A stretch of 64,000 nucleotides of DNA from Flavobacterium johnsoniae UW101 (GTDB taxonomy: Bacteria > Bacteroidota > Bacteroidia > Flavobacteriales > Flavobacteriaceae), in the NCBI RefSeq assembly GCF_000016645.1, contig NC_009441.1, forward strand, positions 5,394,001-5,458,000, written 5' to 3'. Under the pieces are notes generated by a model. The model was not told the origin of the DNA. It was given only the letters and a program-made list of their open reading frames with translations, and searched no databases. This document shows positions 36,594 to 45,136 of the stretch, piece by piece. Numbering within the stretch: position 1 is the stretch's first letter; every line of letters begins with the position of its first letter. The translations under genes were made by a program, and so were the position numbers.

Positions 36594-39500
36594 TTAGAAT
36601 TTAAGATTAACATTAAGGCTGAAATTTCTAGTTGTTGGTAAAGCTAAACTCTCCAAACCTTGTGCATTTCCAGTATTGAAAGCCGTTTCAGGATCAATAT
36701 TTGGTGCATCTTTGTAGATAAAGAAAAGGTTACGTCCTACTGCAGTAATACTTGCCCCTTCTAATCCTAGTTTTTTAGCAAATGACTTGTTGAAATTGTA
36801 AGCCAGTTTAATTTCTCTCATTTTTACAAAAGTTGAGCTGTAAATGTAAGCTTCACTAATGTTGTATGATGCTTTGTAATATTCCTGCGCACTGATTATA
36901 GTAGTGTTTGGAGTTCCATTATCGTAAACTCCGTTAAAAACCATACCGTCATCATAAACTGCTGCTCCGCCTGGTGCTGCTCCGTTTACTAAAGTTTTTG
37001 TAGTACCATTTAAATAGTAGCTCAAACCGCCATTTTCAGCACCACGTCCCGGAAGCGTTGAAGCCAACACACCTGTATAAGTTCCGGTTCTGTTAGTTCC
37101 TGAGAAAATTTCACCACCTACACTTGCATCAACAAGAAACGATAATTCAAGATTTTTATAAGTCAAAGTATTAGTAACACCAGCTAAATAATCTGGAGTA
37201 TAGTGTCCTAAAACTCTTTTCGTTGGATCAGCTTTTGGTAATCCGTTTGCTCCTACTACAATGTTACCGCTTGCATCACGAAGGTAAGCTGTTCCGTAAA
37301 GTGCACCATAAGCTTGTCCTACAGATGCTAATACATCAACACCGCCTGATGAACCAATTGTATAGTTTTGGATTTGTTTTGCATAATCTAAAATCTCTAC
37401 TTTACTTCTGTTTCTAGAATAATTGGCTCCAATATTCCATTTGAAATTTTCAGTCTGAACCGGAGTTCCGTCTAATTGAATTTCTATACCATTATTGTTG
37501 ACTTTTCCAGCATTGATTAACTGAGAGTTATATCCGCTTGAAGCTGTTGTTTTAATCTCCAAAATCTGGTCGAAACTGTTTGTATTATAATAAGCAAAAT
37601 CAAAGTGAAGTCTGTTTTTAAAGAAAGAAGCTTCTAAACCAACTTCAGTTGAACGAGTTGTTTCTGGTTTTAAGTTTTCATTCAATTTCTTTTGTGAAGA
37701 AGTCTGAATTGGATTTCCGTCAAATGCAGTCTGGAAATTATAAACTGTAGACAATTGATAAGGGTCTGCATCATTACCAACTTCAGACCATCCACCGCGT
37801 AATTTTAAGAAATCAAGTGTATTGCTTTTTAATTTTAAAGCCTCAGATAATATTAAACTACCATTAATAGATGGGTAAAAATAAGAACGGTTACTGCTTG
37901 GTAATGTAGATGACCAGTCATTACGAGCTGTAAGGTTTAAATAAGCATAGTTTTTATATCCAAATTGTGCCGAAGCATACGCACTGTAAACTCTTAATCT
38001 TGACAATGTATTTGATGATGTCAATGGATCTCTTGAATTCGTCAAAGTGTACAAATCAGGTACAGCTAAACGTGGTGCTTTTTGATAATTGTTTGCATCG
38101 CTGTGGTTACGAATATTAAAACCGGCAAGAGCATCTACAGTAAAATCATCATTAAGTTTTTTAGTATAAGTAAAAATACCTTCAGTATTCTGCTCATTTA
38201 CAGTGTAAGCATCTTCTGCATAAGAACCAAAAGGCGTTCCGTTTGTACCGTATTTGATAGTGTATTTTCTTCTGTCATTATAGTAATCAACTCCTGTACG
38301 GAATTTAAAGTTAAGACCTTCAGCTAATTTTGCATCCAAATGCACATCACCAATAATACGGTTACGCTGCTGGCTTGTAGTATTGTAATAAGCATTCCAG
38401 TAAGGGTTGCTGTAGTAACTGTTGTTCCAGTTAACATCTCTGTTATTTCGAAGCTGATTGATATCAACCTGACGTCCGAACCAAAGGAACTGAAGCATTA
38501 CACCAGCCGCACGGTTTCCAGATGGACCACCTGGTAAAGCCGGAGCATTAGTTGTAATATAATTAGCTGTAGCACCAACTCTAATACCTTTTGAAATCTG
38601 GTAATTAGTATTAATCGTAAAGTTTGTTTTGTTTACTTCACTATTTGGCACTGTTCCTAATTGTTTTTGATTGTTTACTCCTAAACGAAAATCTGATTTT
38701 TCATCTGATCTCGCTACAGAAATACTATTGTCATACGTAACACCAGTATTAAAGAAGTCTTTCACATTATTTGGATGAGCCACAAAAGGTACAGCTTCAC
38801 CATTTGAGTAGAATTGAGGAATCAAACGTCCATCCAATCTTGGTCCCCAGCTTTCGTCAACTCCATCATTTACGCCGCCTCCTTTTCCGTCAACAAAACT
38901 AAATCTTCCGTTAGAACCTTGTCCGTATGAATTTTGAAAACTTGGTAAAGTAGCTACCTGAGAGATTGTAATACCAGAACTAAAGGTAATTCCAAGTCCC
39001 TTTTGGCTTTTTCCAGATTTTGTAGTAATAAGTACAACACCATGCGCCGCACGCGATCCGTAAAGTGCCGCTGCGTTAGGACCTTTCAATACTGTTAACG
39101 TTTCAATATCATTCGGATTTAAATCGGCAATTGCATTTTTAAAATCACGAGTTGCTCCTCCAACACTTCCTAACTGTGAGTTGTCTACAGGAACTCCGTC
39201 TACAACAAATAAAGGCTGGTTGTTTCCTGCAATAGAAGTTTCTCCACGAATAATAATACGTGAAGATCCCATATCTCCCTGAGAGTTTGTAATACGCACC
39301 CCGGCTAATTTACCACTAAGACTGTTTAAAAAGTTAGTTTCTTTTGTATCAGCAATATCTTTGTTTTTAAGTGCCTGAGTAGTGTATCCTAAAGATTTCT
39401 TTTCTTTTGAAATACCAAGTGCCGTAACCACAACTTCTGATAATTGATTTTGTTCTTCAGTAAGTTCAATAACAACCGGATTATCATTAACTACAACTTC

Positions 39501-39770
39501 CGCTTTTTTGTAACCTAAATAGCTTACTATTACAGTATAAGGAAATTTTTGTCCTGTTTGAAAGAAAAATTTACCGTCAAAATCTGTTTGAACACCATGT
39601 GTCGTGCCTTTAATAACAACAGAAGCACCAATAACAGGGTCTTTTGTAACAGCATCAACCACCGTTCCTACGAGTTTTGACTGGATCAACGGCTTGGTCT
39701 CCTGAGCGTTAATCCCTATGGAAATCAACAAAATACATAACCATGTATATCTATTTAATATTTTTTTCAT
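36594..39770 (-). CDS. SusC/RagA-like TonB-dependent channel, pair 2
   Basis: A 1058-residue outer-membrane importer with signal peptide MKKILNRYTWLCILLISIGINAQ, a carboxypeptidase-regulatory-like domain (LVGTVVDAVTKDPVIGASVV), plug motifs (FLNSLSGKLAGVRITNSQGD, RIIIRGETSIAG, NQPLFVVDGVPVDNS, LKGPNAAALYGSRAAHGVVL) and a long barrel ending FSLNVNLKF. It forms a SusCD pair with the downstream lipoprotein gene. A promoter at 40155-40182 implies a leader of about 370 nt with an internal hairpin, so post-initiation control is plausible. Confidence 0.95.
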   Translation of the reverse strand: MKKILNRYTWLCILLISIGINAQETKPLIQSKLVGTVVDAVTKDPVIGASVVIKGTTHGVQTDFDGKFFFQTGQKFPYTVIVSYLGYKKAEVVVNDNPVVIELTEEQNQLSEVVVTALGISKEKKSLGYTTQALKNKDIADTKETNFLNSLSGKLAGVRITNSQGDMGSSRIIIRGETSIAGNNQPLFVVDGVPVDNSQLGSVGGATRDFKNAIADLNPNDIETLTVLKGPNAAALYGSRAAHGVVLITTKSGKSQKGLGITFSSGITISQVATLPSFQNSYGQGSNGRFSFVDGKGGGVNDGVDESWGPRLDGRLIPQFYSNGEAVPFVAHPNNVKDFFNTGVTYDNSISVARSDEKSDFRLGVNNQKQLGTVPNSEVNKTNFTINTNYQISKGIRVGATANYITTNAPALPGGPSGNRAAGVMLQFLWFGRQVDINQLRNNRDVNWNNSYYSNPYWNAYYNTTSQQRNRIIGDVHLDAKLAEGLNFKFRTGVDYYNDRRKYTIKYGTNGTPFGSYAEDAYTVNEQNTEGIFTYTKKLNDDFTVDALAGFNIRNHSDANNYQKAPRLAVPDLYTLTNSRDPLTSSNTLSRLRVYSAYASAQFGYKNYAYLNLTARNDWSSTLPSSNRSYFYPSINGSLILSEALKLKSNTLDFLKLRGGWSEVGNDADPYQLSTVYNFQTAFDGNPIQTSSQKKLNENLKPETTRSTEVGLEASFFKNRLHFDFAYYNTNSFDQILEIKTTASSGYNSQLINAGKVNNNGIEIQLDGTPVQTENFKWNIGANYSRNRSKVEILDYAKQIQNYTIGSSGGVDVLASVGQAYGALYGTAYLRDASGNIVVGANGLPKADPTKRVLGHYTPDYLAGVTNTLTYKNLELSFLVDASVGGEIFSGTNRTGTYTGVLASTLPGRGAENGGLSYYLNGTTKTLVNGAAPGGAAVYDDGMVFNGVYDNGTPNTTIISAQEYYKASYNISEAYIYSSTFVKMREIKLAYNFNKSFAKKLGLEGASITAVGRNLFFIYKDAPNIDPETAFNTGNAQGLESLALPTTRNFSLNVNLKF

Positions 39771-39863
39771 TACTTTGTTTTAGTTTAATAAATCAAGGCA
39801 AGCAAACGGATATACTCCATTCCCGCTTTCCTTCTAAGAGATGTACAATTTCTTTAAGCTTCG

Positions 39864-39893
39864 CCATTTCTGCTGCAACAGAAATGGTTTTTT
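39864..39893. promoter_or_regulatory. Hairpin in the leader of SusC pair 2
   Basis: Stem CCATTTCTG (39864-39872) / CAGAAATGG (39879-39887) with a 6-nt loop, about 95 bp upstream of the SusC start codon and inside its probable leader. The T-run is on the + strand (39888-39893), so it is not a minus-strand terminator; an RNA control element is possible. Confidence 0.4.
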
Positions 39894-40154
39894 ATTTATC
39901 TGCAACACATTCGTTTTTTCATTTTTCTTTTTATTTTGATTACTATTTATTTTGAATTGGCTTTTATACAATTTCAGCCCTAAAATGTAAGGCAGTGTTT
40001 TTACTAAAAATTGGTATGAATTTGTGATTGAAGAATTATTGACAGTGAAAATTCTTAACAGAAATTGCAAATTATCACTCGCCTGCTCAAAATTGAAATC
40101 TCTTTGAAGGCCTTTAATCTTTAACTTTTTTTAAACTCTACTAATTTGATAGAA

Positions 40155-40182
40155 CAAAGATATATTTAAAAACAGTAATCAA
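40155..40182 (-). promoter_or_regulatory. Promoter of SusC/SusD pair 2
   Basis: Minus-strand TTTG/TTG (40182-40180), 17-nt spacer and -7 element TATCTTTG (40162-40155). The start of transcription would be near 40148. The remainder of the 39771-40346 gap shows nothing else recognisable apart from the hairpin at 39864. Confidence 0.45.
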
Positions 40183-40346
40183 AAAGTTTTAAGAGAACTT
40201 TTTGCAAAAAAAATGTTAACGAAATTGTTATAGTAATTATAAACACCTAAAAATAAGACAATTAAAAAACAAGTGTTTTTTGCACATCGTGTAAGATTTT
40301 TTTTAACTCAATGCGGAAAAATCAAAAATATAAAGTGTTTTAAAAA

Positions 40347-40386
40347 AAATAACGCCTAACTTCCAGACAGAAATTAGGCGTTATTT
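40347..40386. terminator. Hairpin with long arms, probable terminator
   Basis: 13-bp arms AAATAACGCCTAA / TTAGGCGTTATTT around a 14-nt loop. Together with the hairpin at 40417 it separates the SIMPL gene from SusC pair 2. Confidence 0.65.
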
Positions 40387-40416
40387 AAGAGTAAATCTTA
40401 AAAAAAATGAAGACAA

Positions 40417-40457
40417 AAAAAATCCAAATTCCTTAAAAATTGGAATTTGGATTTTTT
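40417..40457. terminator. Bidirectional terminator after the SIMPL gene
   Basis: 16-bp arms AAAAAATCCAAATTCC / GGAATTTGGATTTTTT with a 9-nt loop, 25 bp past the SIMPL stop codon on the minus strand. Confidence 0.85.
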
Positions 40458-40481
40458 AAAATATTTAGATATTTATAAGAC

Positions 40482-41171
40482 TTAGTCTAAAACAAAACTC
40501 ACGCTTACGTTAGCTGTAATTTCGATTTCTCCAATTGCAAGAGTTTGATTTGAAGCGCCAGAAGCATCCATCATTTCTGTTTTCATTGCAGCATACATTG
40601 GTCTTGGGTGGTAAACCTGAGAGTTATCAGAAATTGTAAATGCTTTACCTACTTTTTGACCTAAAACAGACACATATTCTTCTGCTTTTACTTTAGCATC
40701 TTTCATAGCAATTTTTCTTGCCTCAGACTGGTATTGTGCTAATTTTGAAGACTCAAAAGAAACATTATCAATACGGTTAATTCCTTGTTGCACCAAACCT
40801 TCCATCAACTCATCATATTTGTTTAAATCTTTTAATACGATTTCAACTGTTTGAGTGGCATTGTAGCTTGTTTTCTTTTTCTCGTAATCGTACTGCGGAT
40901 TAAGAGCAACTTGTTTAGTTTTAAAATCTGTTGTTGGAACATTCATTTTTTTAATGAATTTTAAAACCGCATCCATTTTTTCGTCATTTTGTTTTTTGAC
41001 GTCTTTAGCATTATTCCCTTTAGTTTCAACCGTAGCTGAAATACAAACCTGATCAGGGGCTACTTTTACTTTTCCTTCTCCATTAACGTTAATTAGAGGT
41101 ATTTGTTTAATTTCCTGGCCGTAAGACATAGTCATAAACATGATTGTTAAAAATAATACTAATTTTTTCAT
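40482..41171 (-). CDS. SIMPL domain (DUF541) protein
   Basis: A 229-residue secreted protein with signal peptide MKKLVLFLTIMFMTMSYGQ and a SIMPL/DUF541 domain. Recognisable are INVNGEGKVKVAPDQVCIS near the start, YDELMEGLVQQGINRIDNVS in the middle, and ARKIAMKDAKVKAEEYVSVL. Bacteroidota homologues are periplasmic or outer-membrane proteins, some linked to oxidative-stress resistance. It is 53 bp after the rhomboid gene on the same strand, possibly co-transcribed. Confidence 0.85.
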   Translation of the reverse strand: MKKLVLFLTIMFMTMSYGQEIKQIPLINVNGEGKVKVAPDQVCISATVETKGNNAKDVKKQNDEKMDAVLKFIKKMNVPTTDFKTKQVALNPQYDYEKKKTSYNATQTVEIVLKDLNKYDELMEGLVQQGINRIDNVSFESSKLAQYQSEARKIAMKDAKVKAEEYVSVLGQKVGKAFTISDNSQVYHPRPMYAAMKTEMMDASGASNQTLAIGEIEITANVSVSFVLD

Positions 41172-41224
41172 TTTTTGTGATATTTAAGTTATTTGATAAA
41201 GGCATTTCAAAAGTTATGCCAGCA

Positions 41225-41863
41225 TTATATTTTTCCTGATTTTGCCAATACAAAAAGTACAATAATTGGAATTGCCAGTAAAATGGTCATCAAACTATGA
41301 TCTACAATTAATGAAGGTACTTTTATCAAAGTAATTAAGTATCCGCCAACTGCGCCTCCAAAATGCGCCGTATGACCAATATTGTCATTTTTGGCTTTCA
41401 TTCCATAAATTGAATACAATAAATATAGAATTCCAAAAAGATAGGCTGGTATTGGAATAACAAAAAATATTCCCAGCATCATATCCGGATGCAGTAATAT
41501 AGCCGAATACAAAACTCCGGTAACTGCTCCAGAAGCTCCAACTGCACGATAGCTGTAGTCATTTTTATGAAACAGCATAGTGAGCAGGCTTCCAAAAATC
41601 AGACTTCCGAAATAAACCAAAACAAAAGAAAAATTTCCGAGCGAATCAATAACAACAGGCGCAAAAAACCAAAGTGTAAGCATATTAAAAAATAAATGCA
41701 TCATATCTGCATGCAAAAATCCAGATGTAAGCATTCTAATCTGTTCGCCGGCGCGAATACTTCCTACATGAAATTCAAATTTTCTAAAAAAAGCATAATC
41801 ATTAAAACCTTTATAGCTTATAAGTACATTGGCTACTATAATTCCAATTAAAATGGTATTCAT
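41225..41863 (-). CDS. Rhomboid-family intramembrane serine protease
   Basis: A 212-residue membrane protein of six helices. The catalytic dyad is Ser111 in GASGAV and His167 in HTAHFGGAVGG, with a conserved Asn60 in HLFFNM. These proteases cut membrane-spanning segments of other proteins. There is no extra soluble domain. Upstream DNA is shared with the divergent acyltransferase gene. Confidence 0.9.
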   Translation of the reverse strand: MNTILIGIIVANVLISYKGFNDYAFFRKFEFHVGSIRAGEQIRMLTSGFLHADMMHLFFNMLTLWFFAPVVIDSLGNFSFVLVYFGSLIFGSLLTMLFHKNDYSYRAVGASGAVTGVLYSAILLHPDMMLGIFFVIPIPAYLFGILYLLYSIYGMKAKNDNIGHTAHFGGAVGGYLITLIKVPSLIVDHSLMTILLAIPIIVLFVLAKSGKI

Positions 41864-41953
41864 AAATAATATTTAATGTGAAATGTAAATATAGTCAATA
41901 TCGAACATATCTTGATGAGAATCCAAAATATCGATCATTTCTCATTTTTGCTT

Positions 41954-41961
41954 TATATTTG
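41954..41961 (+). promoter_or_regulatory. -7 promoter element of the acyltransferase gene
   Basis: TATATTTG matches TANNTTTG and lies 14 bp before the ATG at 41976, implying a very short leader. Confidence 0.5.
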
Positions 41962-41975
41962 TAAAAAAAATATAC

Positions 41976-42851
41976 ATGCAATTTCTCGTTTATATATTAG
42001 CCTACCCATTATTATGGCTGATCTCTATACTTCCATTCCGCTTATTTTATTTATTCTCTGACTTTGTTTACTTTTTAGTTTACAGAGTAATTGGGTATCG
42101 CAAAAAAGTTGTACGCGAAAATCTGGCTCTTACTTTACCGCATTTAAGTGATGCTGAAAGAAAAACAATCGAAAAGAAATTTTACCACCACATGTGCGAT
42201 ATGTTTTTGGAAATGGTAAAAACGATGAGTATTTCGCCGGAAGAAATGGAAAAAAGATTCCATGTAACGAATATCGAATTGGTACAGGATTATTATAAAA
42301 AAGGCAAAAGCGTTATTCTTGTAGCCTCTCACTATGCAAGTTATGAGTGGCTTTTAACCATAAATCCAAAATTAGGTTTTCAGGGCGTTGCGGTTTATAA
42401 AAGATTAGCCAATCGTTATTTTGATAAACTGATTAGAAAAATACGATCAAAATACAATACAGAAATGATCGAAACCAGACAAGCAATTCCAACAATGGCA
42501 CAAAACCAGCGCAAAGGATTTGTAAGCATGTACGGTTTAGCAAGTGATCAATCGCCAAAACTGGACCGAATTTTTCATTCGATGAAATTTATGGGTATTG
42601 AAGTTCCTGTACATACAGGCGCCGAAATGCTGGCCAAAAAATACGATCTAAGCGTAATTATGGTAAAAGTTAAAAAAGTAGCCAGAGGTTATTATGAAGC
42701 AACTTTTCTAACCATTGCAGATGATCCTAAAGAATATGAAAATTTCGACATCACTGAAAAGTATTTAAAAGAAGTTGAAAAACAAATTTATGAAGCGCCA
42801 GAATATTATCTGTGGACTCATAAAAGATGGAAACATCGAGTAGAATCATAA
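41976..42851 (+). CDS. Lysophospholipid acyltransferase, lipid A type (LpxL/HtrB family)
   Basis: A 291-residue inner-membrane acyltransferase. It has one N-terminal membrane helix (FLVYILAYPLLWLISILPF), the HxxxxE catalytic box in SHYASYEW, and the late region GLASDQSPKLDRIFHSMKFM seen in late acyltransferases of lipid A biosynthesis. These transfer acyl chains from ACP to a sugar-lipid precursor. An ACP-related gene (ACP phosphodiesterase) is close by at 44540, and phosphoglucosamine mutase, needed for UDP-GlcNAc, is next. The exact acyl acceptor is not determined. Confidence 0.87.
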   Translation: MQFLVYILAYPLLWLISILPFRLFYLFSDFVYFLVYRVIGYRKKVVRENLALTLPHLSDAERKTIEKKFYHHMCDMFLEMVKTMSISPEEMEKRFHVTNIELVQDYYKKGKSVILVASHYASYEWLLTINPKLGFQGVAVYKRLANRYFDKLIRKIRSKYNTEMIETRQAIPTMAQNQRKGFVSMYGLASDQSPKLDRIFHSMKFMGIEVPVHTGAEMLAKKYDLSVIMVKVKKVARGYYEATFLTIADDPKEYENFDITEKYLKEVEKQIYEAPEYYLWTHKRWKHRVES

Positions 42852-42892
42852 AAAAACACCTCTTTCAAAAAATATGAAAGAGGTGTTTTTTT
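42850..42892. terminator. Bidirectional terminator
   Basis: Stem with core CACCTCTTTCA / TGAAAGAGGTG flanked by A and T runs, a 7-nt loop. It overlaps the end of the acyltransferase gene and faces the convergent GlmM gene. Confidence 0.88.
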
Positions 42893-42912
42893 TACGTATT
42901 GCAATCTTAAAA

Positions 42913-44301
42913 TTAAATTCCTGCAATAACTTTTATTTCATCAATAATTCGAAGAGCCAGTTTATCTGCCGCTTCTTGCGAAGGTGCTTCAGTATAAATA
43001 CGAATAATTGGTTCTGTGTTTGATTTTCTTAAATGAACCCATTCTGCAGCAAAATCAATTTTTACACCATCAATTGTCGAAATATCTTCGTTTTTATATT
43101 TTTCAGTCATAGCTGTTAAAATCGCATCAACATCAATCTGCGGTGTTAATTCGATTTTATTTTTGCTCATATAATATTCCGGATAAGAAGCTCTCAAAGC
43201 AGAAACTGATATTTTTTTATTTGCTAAATGAGTTAAAAACAAAGCTACTCCTACCAGACTGTCACGTCCGTAATGCAATTCAGGATAAATAATTCCACCG
43301 TTACCTTCACCACCTATAACTGCATTATTCTTCTTCATTAATTCTACAACATTCACTTCTCCTACTGCACTTGCCTCGTAGTTTCCGTTATGTGCATTTG
43401 TCACATCACGCAATGCACGCGAAGACGACATATTTGAAACGGTATTTCCCGGAGTTTTACTCAAAACATAATCAGCGCAGGCTACCAAAGTATATTCTTC
43501 ACCAAACATTTCTCCATCGTCGCTGATAAAAGCCAAACGATCAACATCTGGATCAACAACAACTCCTAAATGTGCTTTTTCTTTTACAACTAACTCAGAA
43601 ATATCCGTTAAATGCTCTTTTAAAGGTTCCGGATTGTGCGGAAAATGTCCGTTTGGTTCGCAGTACAATTCTACCACTTCAACGCCCATTTGTTTTAATA
43701 ATTTTGGAATAATAATTCCTCCTGATGAATTTACTCCATCAACTACTACTTTAAATTTTGCAGCTTTTACAGCTTCAACATCAACCAAAGGTAAGTTTAA
43801 AACCTCGTCAATATGAATATCCATATAAGCATCATTTGGAGTAATTTCTCCTAAATTGTCAACATCAGAAAAATCAAAAGCTTCAGCTTCGGCAATTTCT
43901 AAAATTTTAGCACCATCGTCACCGCTTAAAAATTCACCTTTTTCGTTTAACAATTTTAAAGCATTCCACTGTTTAGGATTGTGAGAAGCAGTCAAGATAA
44001 TTCCGCCGTCTGCTTTTTCTAACGGAACTGCAACTTCTACAGTTGGCGTTGTCGAAAGCCCAAGATCAATTACATTAATTCCTAAACCTATTAAAGTATT
44101 TACAACCAGATTATGAATCATTGGTCCGGAAATTCTGGCATCACGGCCAATTACAACCGTTAGTTTTTCTTTTGAAGTATTGTTTTTTAGAAAAGTTCCG
44201 TAAGCCGATGCAAACTTTACAGCATCAACAGGAGTCAGGTTATCTCCAACTTTTCCACCAATAGTTCCTCGTATTCCTGAAATCGATTTTATTAAAGTCA
44301 T
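42913..44301 (-). CDS. glmM: Phosphoglucosamine mutase
   Basis: A 462-residue alpha-D-phosphohexomutase that turns glucosamine-6-phosphate into glucosamine-1-phosphate for UDP-GlcNAc, hence peptidoglycan and lipid A. Seen are SISGIRGTIGG at the N-terminus, the phosphoserine loop TASHNP with Ser106, the metal loop DPDVDRLA, the sugar-binding GEGNGGIIYP and the C-terminal phosphate loop RKSNTEPIIR. The length and the short SGIRGT start fit the Bacteroidota GlmM-like group; phosphomannomutase activity is possible. Confidence 0.85.
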   Translation of the reverse strand: MTLIKSISGIRGTIGGKVGDNLTPVDAVKFASAYGTFLKNNTSKEKLTVVIGRDARISGPMIHNLVVNTLIGLGINVIDLGLSTTPTVEVAVPLEKADGGIILTASHNPKQWNALKLLNEKGEFLSGDDGAKILEIAEAEAFDFSDVDNLGEITPNDAYMDIHIDEVLNLPLVDVEAVKAAKFKVVVDGVNSSGGIIIPKLLKQMGVEVVELYCEPNGHFPHNPEPLKEHLTDISELVVKEKAHLGVVVDPDVDRLAFISDDGEMFGEEYTLVACADYVLSKTPGNTVSNMSSSRALRDVTNAHNGNYEASAVGEVNVVELMKKNNAVIGGEGNGGIIYPELHYGRDSLVGVALFLTHLANKKISVSALRASYPEYYMSKNKIELTPQIDVDAILTAMTEKYKNEDISTIDGVKIDFAAEWVHLRKSNTEPIIRIYTEAPSQEAADKLALRIIDEIKVIAGI

Positions 44302-44326
44302 TTTTGTGAGTTATGGTTACCAAATA

Positions 44327-44354
44327 CAAATATAGATTTTTTTTAAGTTACAAA
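44327..44354 (-). promoter_or_regulatory. Promoter of glmM
   Basis: Minus-strand TTTG (44354-44351), 16-nt spacer and -7 element TATATTTG (44334-44327). The -33 element is inside the repeat that begins at 44351. Confidence 0.45.
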
Positions 44355-44380
44355 GAGGCTGAGGCGCTAAGGTGCTAAGA
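44351..44380 (+). repeat. CTAAG-type repeat element, copy A
   Basis: Array of roughly 10-bp units GAGGCTGAGG, CGCTAAGG and TGCTAAGA. A related sequence lies inverted at 44498-44532. Repeats of this kind are scattered in flavobacterial intergenic DNA. Confidence 0.5.
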
Positions 44381-44497
44381 TTTTTTAGCATGAAGAATAA
44401 AGCTATCTCTCATTGCTTGAAATGAAGTCAAAAAGTTTTCATACTTTTACTAAAATAAGCTTATAGTCTTAAACACTTAGTTTGTTAGTAATAAAAA

Positions 44498-44532
44498 CTT
44501 AGTGTCTCAGCAACTTAGAACCTTAGCATCTT
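44498..44532 (-). repeat. CTAAG-type repeat element, copy B (inverted)
   Basis: CTTAG units (CTTAGTGTCT, CAGCAACTTAG, AACCTTAGCATCTT) are the reverse complement of the copy at 44351-44380. Copy B ends just before the ATG at 44540. Confidence 0.5.
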
Positions 44533-44539
44533 AAAAAGA

Positions 44540-45124
44540 ATGAATTTCTTAGCCCACATATATCTTTCCGGTGAAAATGACTTAATTAAAATTGGCAATT
44601 TTATGGCCGATGGAATTCGCGGAAAACAATTTGAACAATTCCCGGATGATGTTCAAAAAGGAATTCTTTTACATCGTTTTATTGATACTTATACCGATTC
44701 ACACGATATTTTCAGACAAAGCACAAAACGGCTGCACGAAAAATACCATCACTATTCCGGCGTAATTGTAGATATTGTTTACGATCATTTTTTAGCCAAA
44801 AACTGGGCAAATTATTCAGATGAAAAACTCGAAGATTTCATTAACCGGTTTTACAATTCCCTGCATGAAAATTATTCTATTTTAACTGAAAAAACGCAGG
44901 GCTTAATGCCGTATATGATCGAAAGAAACTGGCTTTTAAGTTATAAAACCGTCGATGGCATCCACCAGATTTTAACTCAGATGGACAGAAGATCAAAAAA
45001 CATTTCAAAAATGCAGTTTGCCAGCGAGGAATTAAAAGAATTTTATAACGAATTTGAACAGGAATTCACTGTGTTTTTTGAAGATCTCCAACTACATACC
45101 AAACAAAAATTACTCTCATTATAA
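44540..45124 (+). CDS. Acyl carrier protein phosphodiesterase family (AcpH, DUF479)
   Basis: A 194-residue protein that in the family removes the 4'-phosphopantetheine arm from ACP. Conserved pieces are MNFLAHIYLSG at the start, IGNFMADGIRG, GILLHRFIDTYTD and VDIVYDHFLAKNW with the metal-binding His/Asp residues. It has no signal peptide. It lies 12 bp before the gamma-glutamyltransferase gene, so the two are likely one unit though their roles differ. Confidence 0.85.
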   Translation: MNFLAHIYLSGENDLIKIGNFMADGIRGKQFEQFPDDVQKGILLHRFIDTYTDSHDIFRQSTKRLHEKYHHYSGVIVDIVYDHFLAKNWANYSDEKLEDFINRFYNSLHENYSILTEKTQGLMPYMIERNWLLSYKTVDGIHQILTQMDRRSKNISKMQFASEELKEFYNEFEQEFTVFFEDLQLHTKQKLLSL

Positions 45125-45136
45125 ATAAAACCGATT

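Noticed and set aside
37223..38537. Several + strand frames inside SusC pair 2, and similar frames inside SusC pair 1
   Set aside because: They are shadows of long, well-supported genes on the other strand, with biased composition.
19366..40482. The two SusC/SusD pairs as classical polysaccharide-utilisation loci
   Set aside because: No glycoside hydrolase, lyase, esterase or hybrid two-component regulator is linked to either pair.
44351..44532. CTAAG-type repeats as a CRISPR array
   Set aside because: Units are about 10 bp, degenerate and without equal spacers; no cas gene is near.
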